A stretch of DNA of 5,711 nt, from assembly GCA_021413595.1 (NCBI GenBank), contig JAIOQD010000528.1, positions 1 through 5,711 on the forward strand. Direction: 5' to 3'. This document shows, in pieces, positions 1 through 4,830 of the stretch; position 1 is the first letter of the stretch, and each line of letters opens with the position of its first letter. The stretch comes from Bacteroidota bacterium (lineage in GTDB: Bacteria > Bacteroidota > Bacteroidia > 2-12-FULL-35-15). The notes under the pieces were generated by a model. It did no database searches, had not been told where the DNA came from, and was given only the letters and a program-made list of their open reading frames with translations. Position numbers and translations under genes: made by a program.

Positions 1-48
1 ATACGATTAATAAAACTACTAAAACAAATTTGAAACAATTTATTTTTT

Positions 49-453
49 TTAGAAATACACTTTTATTTTTTTAATAAAGGATTCGGGTGCGGCACATGGC
101 TTATTAGCAGCCATTTTAATAAAAACCAAAGAGGTACTTCCCGTAGTTATTAATTCTCCTTTTTGATTATATATTTCGTAATCAAAAGTAATTTTTGCTG
201 TAGGCAGATCCTTTATAACAGTTTTAATTACCAATAGATCATCATAAAATGCAGGTTTTAAATAGTTAAGGGTACACGTATAAACGGGTAACATTATTCC
301 ATTATCTTCCATTTCTTTATAGCTGGTCCCCAATTGACGCAAGGCTTCTACCCTTCCAACTTCAAAATATTGAGCATAATTCCCATAATAAACGTAGCCC
401 ATTCTATCCGTTTCAGCATAACGCACTCTCAAAGATGTTTCAGATATATACAT
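49..453 (-). CDS. Acyl-CoA thioesterase, YbgC/FadM type (4HBT hotdog fold)
   Basis: Likely hydrolyses an acyl-CoA thioester to free acid and CoA in the cytoplasm; the substrate is not predictable from sequence. The protein is 134 residues, the usual length for a single-hotdog 4HBT enzyme. The family signature lies near the N terminus: RYAETDRMGYVYYGNY at residues 11-26, followed by E31 and R34. D16 matches the catalytic Asp of YbgC-type enzymes, and Y23 stands where many homologues have His. The downstream beta strands (YLKPAFYDD, KITFDYEIYN, TTGSTSLVFI) fit the hotdog sheet. I chose ATG at 453; a GTG two codons upstream (459) is open, but starting at MYISET puts the motif at the normal distance. 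It is divergent from the nucleotidase genes, so it is a separate transcription unit. Family assignment is firm; physiological substrate unknown. Confidence 0.92.
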   Translation of the reverse strand: MYISETSLRVRYAETDRMGYVYYGNYAQYFEVGRVEALRQLGTSYKEMEDNGIMLPVYTCTLNYLKPAFYDDLLVIKTVIKDLPTAKITFDYEIYNQKGELITTGSTSLVFIKMAANKPCAAPESFIKKIKVYF

Positions 454-515
454 ATACACATAATTTATAAAAAAAACTAAAATAAACTATTTTAAATTAC
501 TATTTATATTTATTC

Positions 516-544
516 AAAAAAATAAAAAAATAAAAAAAAATAAA
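516..544. repeat. Phased A-runs in the divergent intergenic region
   Basis: Three uninterrupted A runs of 7, 7 and 9 bases (516-522, 524-530, 532-540), each broken by a single T, then a further short A run to 544. This gives a roughly 8-base period in the 170-base AT-rich spacer between the divergent thioesterase and nucleotidase genes. Such tracts can stiffen or bend DNA and can act as UP-like elements, but that role is inference. Confidence 0.5.
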
Positions 545-557
545 GTGATTGTTATCC

Positions 558-588
558 TTTCTAATACCTTTTAATATTCTTATAATTG
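558..588 (+). promoter_or_regulatory. Candidate Bacteroidota-type promoter for the nucleotidase unit
   Basis: TATAATTG at 581-588 matches the TAnnTTTG -7 element at all but one fixed position. TTTC at 558-561 could be a weak -33 element (consensus TTTG), with 19 bases between. Transcription would begin near 595 and give a short leader of about 30 bases. In DNA this AT-rich such matches arise by chance, so this is only a candidate. Confidence 0.3.
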
Positions 589-613
589 TATCCCTAAAAA
601 AAATCTCATAAAT

Positions 614-625
614 TAATGTACATTA
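614..625. promoter_or_regulatory. 12-base perfect palindrome with TGTACA core, next to the start codon
   Basis: TAATGTACATTA is a perfect 12-base palindrome ending one base before the ATG at 627. The same TGTACA core forms both arms of the inverted repeat ahead of dnaA (2407-2427). It could be a binding site for a dimeric regulator. No known regulator is assigned. Confidence 0.4.
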
Positions 626-626
626 G

Positions 627-1391
627 ATGAATTCAGCCCTAATTCGATATATAGTAGTAGCATTTATTTTTAGCATTCACTTAAGTTGTTCTACTAATAC
701 AAAACTTAAGGGTGTTGAAACATCAATGATCGAGCTTAATGCTCAAACGGCTCTCACTGATACTGAATTTGAAAAAACACTTGATCCATATAAAACCAAA
801 ATGGATCAGATAATGAATGAACTATTAATTGTTTCGGAACAACCCTTATTAAAAGGTTTACCAGAAAGCAGTTTGGGCGATTTTGCTTCTGACGCCATAC
901 TAAAAAAAACAAATGATAATTACAAACCTGACGATAATATGCCGGTTAATATTTGTTTGTTAAACAACGGTGGGCTAAGAGCCGAATTACCTAAAGGAAA
1001 TATTACGCGGGGCAATGCGTTTGAATTGATGCCTTTTGAAAACAGTATTTTTATTCTTACGCTAACAGGAGAAAAAACAAAACAATTATTTGATTTTATC
1101 GTACAAAATAATGGAGCGCCATTTGGAGGCGCGACAATTAGAGCGAAAGGAAAAAAAATTATTGAATTAAAAATAAATGGACAAGATTTTGATATCAATA
1201 AAACATACAAAATTGTTACTTCCGATTATTTAGCTGCAGGTGGTGACAAATATTATTTTTTTAAAGATCCGGTAAAAACCGAAGTTTTAAAATACAAATT
1301 ACGTGATGCGATTATTGATTACATGATTGAAGAAAATAAAAAAGGCAACACTTTAAAAGTTAGCACTGATGGCAGAATCAAATATGAATAA
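627..1391 (+). CDS. Lipoprotein with 5'-nucleotidase C-terminal (substrate-binding) domain only
   Basis: Predicted periplasmic lipoprotein of 254 residues corresponding to the 5_nucleotid_C domain of UshA/CD73-type 5'-nucleotidases, without a metallophosphatase domain of its own. Residues 8-20 form a hydrophobic signal segment ending at C21 (HLSC), a loose lipobox. Domain motifs are in order: LGDFASDA at 83-90, NNGGLRAE at 113-120, ITRGNAFELMPFEN at 126-139 and SDYLAAGGDKY at 199-209. In fused relatives these regions hold the nucleobase and phosphate-binding residues. The next gene overlaps by 8 bases and supplies the catalytic domain, so the two products probably act together on extracytoplasmic nucleotides or related phosphoesters. 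No Shine-Dalgarno precedes the ATG. Domain identity is firm; joint action with the neighbour is inference. Confidence 0.88.
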   Translation: MNSALIRYIVVAFIFSIHLSCSTNTKLKGVETSMIELNAQTALTDTEFEKTLDPYKTKMDQIMNELLIVSEQPLLKGLPESSLGDFASDAILKKTNDNYKPDDNMPVNICLLNNGGLRAELPKGNITRGNAFELMPFENSIFILTLTGEKTKQLFDFIVQNNGAPFGGATIRAKGKKIIELKINGQDFDINKTYKIVTSDYLAAGGDKYYFFKDPVKTEVLKYKLRDAIIDYMIEENKKGNTLKVSTDGRIKYE

Positions 1392-2322
1392 CAGACGGGA
1401 GTTTTTAAAAAAAACATTGGTGGGCGGTGCAGGAATGTTGGCTTTAAATGCTATTCCAAACGAAGTATTGGCAAAAAGCAATATGGTAAAAATCACCATT
1501 TTGCATACCAATGATGTACATAGCCATATCGACCCGTTTCCAGATAACCACCCAAAATTCCCCGGATTAGGGGGAGCAGTGCGTAGAGCCGCATTAATTA
1601 AAAAAATCCGAAGTGAAGAAAAGAATGTATTGCTACTTGATGTTGGCGATATTTTTCAAGGCACCCCTTACTTTAATATGTATGGTGGTGAATTGGAATT
1701 TAAATTAATGAGTATGATGAATTATGATGCCTCAACCATTGGGAATCATGATTTTGACAATGGTTTGAGCGGCTTGGTAAAACAATTGCCGCATGCAAAT
1801 TTCCCATTCATCAATTGTAATTACGATTTTTCAGATACGGTAATGGCGGGTAAAACAATACCCCATAAAATATTTGTTAAAGACGATATAAAAATTGGTG
1901 TATTTGGTTTAGGAATTGAAATGGAAGGATTAGTTGATAAAAAAATGTATGGCAATACAATTTACCTAGATCCGATACAAAAAGCAGCAGAGGTTACACA
2001 TTATTTAAAAAATGAAAAAAAATGTGATTTGATTATTTGTTTATCCCATTTAGGATACAAATATGAATATAAAAAAATAAGTGATGTGGAGCTGGCAAAA
2101 CATTCAAAAAATATTGATATAATTTTAGGCGGACATACCCATACATTTTTTGATAAACCTATCTCTTGCAAAAATATGGATAACAAAGAAGTATTAGTTG
2201 CTCAAGTTGGCTGGGCAGGAATTCGCTTAGGCCGAGTGGATTATATTTTTGAAAAAAAATCAAAAAAAATGACTTCAGAAGGCTACAGTATAAAAATTTC
2301 CAAAAAGTCAATAGCAATTTGA
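1384..2322 (+). CDS. Tat-exported metallophosphatase, 5'-nucleotidase catalytic domain only
   Basis: Predicted exported metal-dependent phosphatase of 312 residues, equal to the N-terminal catalytic half of UshA-type 5'-nucleotidases. The N terminus has a twin-arginine motif (NRREFLKK, residues 3-10), a short hydrophobic stretch (11-24) and a possible cleavage site after VLA (28-30). All metal-site blocks of the calcineurin-like fold are present: HTNDVHSH at 41-48 (D44, H46), GDIFQG at 88-93 (D89), GNHDFDNG at 120-127 (N121, H122), SHLG at 221-224 (H222) and GGHTHTF at 249-255 (H251, H253). The C-terminal substrate-binding domain is absent and is encoded by the overlapping upstream gene. I chose ATG 1384 over ATG 1369, which would add five residues before the Tat motif and lengthen the overlap. 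Fold and active site are firm; the exact substrate is inferred. Confidence 0.92.
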   Translation: MNNRREFLKKTLVGGAGMLALNAIPNEVLAKSNMVKITILHTNDVHSHIDPFPDNHPKFPGLGGAVRRAALIKKIRSEEKNVLLLDVGDIFQGTPYFNMYGGELEFKLMSMMNYDASTIGNHDFDNGLSGLVKQLPHANFPFINCNYDFSDTVMAGKTIPHKIFVKDDIKIGVFGLGIEMEGLVDKKMYGNTIYLDPIQKAAEVTHYLKNEKKCDLIICLSHLGYKYEYKKISDVELAKHSKNIDIILGGHTHTFFDKPISCKNMDNKEVLVAQVGWAGIRLGRVDYIFEKKSKKMTSEGYSIKISKKSIAI

Positions 2323-2354
2323 TATTTTTTAAAACTTTTTTTTGTTAATAAGTG

Positions 2355-2383
2355 TTGTTGCTCAAATAATTTATATATATTTA
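2355..2383 (+). promoter_or_regulatory. Candidate Bacteroidota-type promoter for dnaA
   Basis: TATATTTA at 2376-2383 differs from TAnnTTTG only in its last base. TTG at 2355-2357 lies 18 bases upstream, acceptable for a -33 element; an adjacent TTG at 2358-2360 would give 15. The start would be near 2390, with a leader of roughly 78 bases. dnaA could also be read through from the nucleotidase genes, as no clear terminator separates them. Confidence 0.4.
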
Positions 2384-2406
2384 CAGCGCAATAGCCGATA
2401 ATACTG

Positions 2407-2427
2407 TATGTACAACGCATGTACATA
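2407..2427. promoter_or_regulatory. Perfect 8-base inverted repeat upstream of dnaA
   Basis: TATGTACA (2407-2414) and TGTACATA (2420-2427) are exact reverse complements separated by five bases (ACGCA). The dyad is 40 bases ahead of the dnaA start and about 24 bases beyond the candidate -7 element. It could be an operator for a dimeric repressor or a hairpin in the dnaA leader. It does not resemble a DnaA box (TTATNCACA). Confidence 0.5.
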
Positions 2428-2467
2428 ATTCAAAATATAAATTACCACATTAAATATAGTATAACGA

Positions 2468-3901
2468 ATGGAGAAAGCATACGTCAAAGTTTGGGAGAGC
2501 TGTCTGGGGATTATTAAGGACAATGTAAGTTCGCAAAGTTTCAAAACTTGGTTCGAGCCCATTAAACCAATAAAACTAAATTCTAGTGTATTAACAATTC
2601 AAGTGCCTAGTCAATTTTTTTATGAATGGCTTGAAGAGCATTACATTACTTTATTAAAAAAAACTATTAAAAAAGAATTGGGCACAAGTGGTCGTTTGGA
2701 GTATAGTATTATAATGGAAAATAATTATAATAATGCATCCAAACCATATACCGTTAAAGTTCCAACAAGTAATAAAAAGGAACTAAAAAATCCATCGGTA
2801 GCAATGCCGATTGATTTGAATCAAAATACTATTCGTAATCCTTTTATTATTCCCGGATTAAAAAAGGTAAATGTTGAATCACAACTAAACGTTAACTATA
2901 CATTCGAAAATTTAATTGAAGGGGATTGTAACCGTTTGGCTCGCTCTGCAGGTTTTGCAGTTGCTAACAAACCGGGAGGTACCGCGTTTAATCCATTATT
3001 GATATATGGAGGAGTTGGTTTAGGTAAAACGCACTTAGCGCATGCAATTGGAATTCAAATAAAAAGCGAATTTCCAAATAAAACTGTTCTTTACGTTTCA
3101 TCCGAAAAATTTACTCAACAATATATTGATTCAGTACGTAACAACAATCAAAATGATTTTGTTCATTTTTATCAAATGATCGATGTGTTGTTAATTGATG
3201 ATGTGCAATACTTTGCAGGTAAAGAAAAAACACAGGACGTATTTTTTCACATCTTCAACCACTTACACCAAACAGGTAAACAATTGGTTTTAACGGCTGA
3301 TAAAGCTCCTGTTGAATTACAAGGATTTGAACAACGTTTGCTTTCCCGCTTTAAATGGGGTTTATCTGCCGACCTTCAAACACCTGACTTAGAAACACGT
3401 GTTGCTATTCTTGAAAAGAAAGTATATTCCGATGGTATTGATATGCCTAAAGAAGTGCTTGAATACCTTGCATACAGTATTACTACAAACGTTCGTGAAT
3501 TAGAAGGTGCGCTTATTTCATTGCTTGCACAATCGTCAATGAACCGAAAAGTAATTACCCTTGAACTTGCCAAACAAATGATTGACAAGTTTGTAAAGAA
3601 TACTGCACGTGAAGTTTCTATTGATTATATACAAAAAGTTGTTTGCGATTATTTTGATATGCCACTTGAGTTATTGAAATCAAAAACCCGTAAACGTGAA
3701 GTTGTTCAGGCGCGTCAAATATCCATGTATTTTGCCAAAAGTATGACAAAATCATCACTTGCAACAATTGGTTTACATTCAGGAGGAAAGGATCATGCAA
3801 CAGTTCTTCACGCTTGCAGAACAGTAAATAATTTAATAGATACCGATAAACGATTTAAAATTTATATTGAAGAGCTTCATAAAAAAATCACTATTCAATA
3901 A
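2468..3901 (+). CDS. dnaA: Chromosomal replication initiator protein DnaA
   Basis: ATP-dependent initiator that binds and melts the replication origin and helps load the helicase; DnaA proteins also act as transcription factors. The 477 residues have all four domains. Domain I is about 1-85, including the conserved SFKTWFEPIKP at 24-34; a variable linker spans about 86-140; the AAA+ domain III spans about 141-355; the DNA-binding domain IV is about 365-477. Visible motifs are Walker A GGVGLGKTH (181-189, K187), Walker B LLIDDVQ (241-247, D244/D245), sensor I LVLTADKAP (273-281), the arginine-finger region QRLLSRF (289-295), sensor II NVRELEGAL (341-349) and the DnaA signature SGGKDHATVLHACRTV (438-453). 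Length is normal for Bacteroidota. No Shine-Dalgarno precedes the ATG. A bidirectional terminator follows 18 bases after the stop codon. Confidence 0.99.
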   Translation: MEKAYVKVWESCLGIIKDNVSSQSFKTWFEPIKPIKLNSSVLTIQVPSQFFYEWLEEHYITLLKKTIKKELGTSGRLEYSIIMENNYNNASKPYTVKVPTSNKKELKNPSVAMPIDLNQNTIRNPFIIPGLKKVNVESQLNVNYTFENLIEGDCNRLARSAGFAVANKPGGTAFNPLLIYGGVGLGKTHLAHAIGIQIKSEFPNKTVLYVSSEKFTQQYIDSVRNNNQNDFVHFYQMIDVLLIDDVQYFAGKEKTQDVFFHIFNHLHQTGKQLVLTADKAPVELQGFEQRLLSRFKWGLSADLQTPDLETRVAILEKKVYSDGIDMPKEVLEYLAYSITTNVRELEGALISLLAQSSMNRKVITLELAKQMIDKFVKNTAREVSIDYIQKVVCDYFDMPLELLKSKTRKREVVQARQISMYFAKSMTKSSLATIGLHSGGKDHATVLHACRTVNNLIDTDKRFKIYIEELHKKITIQ

Positions 3902-3918
3902 AAATTCGATTTTTTTAT

Positions 3919-3958
3919 AAAAAAAACAGCCTCGATTAATATCCGGGCTGTTTTTTTT
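3919..3958. terminator. Bidirectional intrinsic terminator between dnaA and a convergent gene
   Basis: CAGCC (3927-3931) pairs with GGCTG (3946-3950), extended by eight A (3919-3926) pairing with eight of the nine T (3951-3959), giving a 13-pair stem around a 14-base loop. The T run follows the hairpin on the plus strand and the A run gives a U run on the minus strand. It therefore suits both dnaA and the convergent gene ending at 3994. Confidence 0.85.
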
Positions 3959-3993
3959 TGACAAAATTAAATGTTGGTTTAGTTGAACTCGTT

Positions 3994-4440
3994 TCAAAAT
4001 CGACCACAATTAGTTGGGTGGTATTTTTTTTTGCGGGTAGGTAAGGCTCTTTTAATACGTTTTTTGATATTGAGGCTGCGCTCATTCAGCTTCTTTCCGC
4101 GTCTTTTGACTTTCTTTTCATCGTCCTCACCTGTGGTTGAAAAGGAAGACGTCCCCATTTGTGCTATAGGCTGAGAAGAGGAAACTTCAAAACGCATGTG
4201 AAAACCATTTTCTAAAGTAGGTTCTATATTTTGGTTCTTTTGGACTTTTTGACTGTGATCCGGTGGCACATCAGTTTGATGATACGGATTGGTATTAATA
4301 AAATCATGGGTATTATTCGTCTGAATGGGATCGTCACCTATAATAGAGATCACAGCCTGACTACCTCCATTGTATTCTTGAGCTTTTAAGAAAACAATGC
4401 AAAACAACAATGAACAAAAAAGATAATATTTTAACCCCAT
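3994..4440 (-). CDS. Small secreted protein with a strongly basic C-terminal tail, function unknown
   Basis: Unrecognised 148-residue protein. Residues 1-20 form a clear Sec signal peptide (MGLKYYLF, hydrophobic core 5-18, probable cleavage after FLKA at 17-20, mature start QEYNGG). The mature part is polar and rich in Asn, Gln, Ser, Thr and Pro from 21 to 103, with a short segment GFHMRFEVSSS at 79-89 that looks strand-forming. An acidic patch GEDDE (104-108) then switches abruptly to a basic tail: 18 of residues 109-148 are Lys or Arg, ending in NCGRF with one Cys four from the C terminus. No enzyme motif, lipobox or transmembrane segment beyond the signal is visible. I chose ATG 4440; a GTG three codons upstream (4449) is less likely. 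It is convergent with dnaA and transcribed alone. The signal peptide supports a real gene; any role, such as binding nucleic acid, anionic polysaccharide or envelope, would be a guess. Confidence 0.75.
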   Translation of the reverse strand: MGLKYYLFCSLLFCIVFLKAQEYNGGSQAVISIIGDDPIQTNNTHDFINTNPYHQTDVPPDHSQKVQKNQNIEPTLENGFHMRFEVSSSQPIAQMGTSSFSTTGEDDEKKVKRRGKKLNERSLNIKKRIKRALPTRKKKYHPTNCGRF

Positions 4441-4502
4441 TGTTAACACAAGTACAAAAATTTAAAGTAAATGAACAAAAAAAATCAATAAAAAACAAGA
4501 CA

Positions 4503-4529
4503 ACTTTACAATATTCAAGTCAGTAAAGT
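4503..4529. repeat. 7-base inverted repeat with 13-base spacer
   Basis: ACTTTAC (4503-4509) and GTAAAGT (4523-4529) are exact reverse complements with centres 20 bases apart, about two helical turns, an arrangement compatible with a dimer binding site. It lies between the divergent genes, upstream of the candidate promoter. The arms are AT-rich, so chance is a real alternative. Confidence 0.3.
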
Positions 4530-4551
4530 GTCAAATATCCGAGCTTTTTAG

Positions 4552-4563
4552 GAAGAATTCTTC
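4552..4563. repeat. 12-base perfect palindrome
   Basis: GAAGAATTCTTC is perfectly self-complementary with no spacer. It ends 10 bases before the weak -33 element of the candidate oxidoreductase promoter, so an operator role is possible but unproven. Confidence 0.35.
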
Positions 4564-4573
4564 TACAAATGGC

Positions 4574-4605
4574 TTTTTAATTATACGTTAAACTACGTAC
4601 TTTTG
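4574..4605 (+). promoter_or_regulatory. Candidate Bacteroidota-type promoter for the oxidoreductase gene
   Basis: TACTTTTG at 4598-4605 is an exact TAnnTTTG -7 element. A T-rich stretch (TTTTT at 4574-4578) lies 19 bases upstream as a weak -33 element. A direct repeat of TACGT (4584-4588 and 4594-4598) sits one helical turn apart, the second copy touching the -7 element. Initiation near 4612 would give an unusually long leader of about 220 bases. Confidence 0.45.
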
Positions 4606-4662
4606 TTTTAAATTTTCGACTCTTTTATTAATAAACAGAACAAGAGCGCTATACTATTTAAA

Positions 4663-4685
4663 ATTGGTATAATTTTTTAACCAAT
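4663..4685. repeat. Leader inverted repeat ATTGGT / ACCAAT
   Basis: ATTGGT (4663-4668) and ACCAAT (4680-4685) are exact reverse complements separated by 11 bases rich in A and T. In RNA this would be a weak six-pair stem; in DNA it could be a half-site pair. It lies downstream of the candidate promoter, inside the predicted leader. Confidence 0.3.
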
Positions 4686-4750
4686 ATTGCAGCGATTGAT
4701 GAAATAATCGACATTTTTTATAACAAATCAAGTTATGGCAACATATTAAT

Positions 4751-4783
4751 AGAACAGCATAAGAACAACGTAAAAACAGCGTA
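4751..4783 (+). repeat. Three imperfect 11-base tandem repeats in the oxidoreductase leader
   Basis: AGAACAGCATA (4751-4761), AGAACAACGTA (4762-4772) and AAAACAGCGTA (4773-4783) are contiguous and differ from the consensus AGAACAGCGTA at one position each. The 11-base period is about one helical turn, so the copies would face the same side of the DNA. They end 47 bases before the ATG at 4831. Confidence 0.6.
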
Positions 4784-4830
4784 TTCGGCCATATTTTATT
4801 TAATTTCTGACAACTAAATACTCAACAACT

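Larger units (their letters stand above)
4441..4830. other. 390-base gene-free region between divergent genes
   Basis: No open frame longer than a few codons follows any ATG here on the plus strand, and no tRNA-like or known riboswitch pattern is recognised. It separates the divergent secreted-protein gene and the oxidoreductase gene. It contains a candidate promoter (4574-4605), an inverted repeat (4503-4529), a 12-base palindrome (4552-4563), a leader dyad (4663-4685) and three tandem 11-base repeats (4751-4783), listed separately. Confidence 0.6.

Noticed and set aside
26..41. AAATT / AATTT hairpin as terminator of the thioesterase gene
   Set aside because: The stem is five A-T pairs with no GC content and is not followed by a clean U run in the minus-strand direction, so termination cannot be supported.
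551..560. GTTATCCTTT as a DnaA box
   Set aside because: It matches only the TTATCC part of TTATCCACA and stands alone; no second box is near.
920..1210. Minus-strand open frame of 96 codons
   Set aside because: It lies entirely inside the nucleotidase C-terminal domain gene, whose product has clear family motifs, and the antisense translation shows no recognisable domain.
2371..2562. Minus-strand open frame of 63 codons across the dnaA start
   Set aside because: It is antisense to the dnaA promoter region and the conserved domain I codons, with no recognisable features; best explained by chance in AT-rich DNA.
3983..4174. Plus-strand open frame of 63 codons with hydrophobic content
   Set aside because: It is the mirror of the Lys/Arg-rich tail of the secreted protein: AAA/AAG-type codons read as Phe/Leu/Ser on the other strand. 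The minus-strand frame is longer and has a signal peptide.
4441..4830. Possible tRNA or small protein gene in the long gap
   Set aside because: No T-loop-like GGTTCGAATCC pattern is present, and plus-strand ATGs at 4471, 4569, 4699 and 4735 all meet a stop within a few codons.
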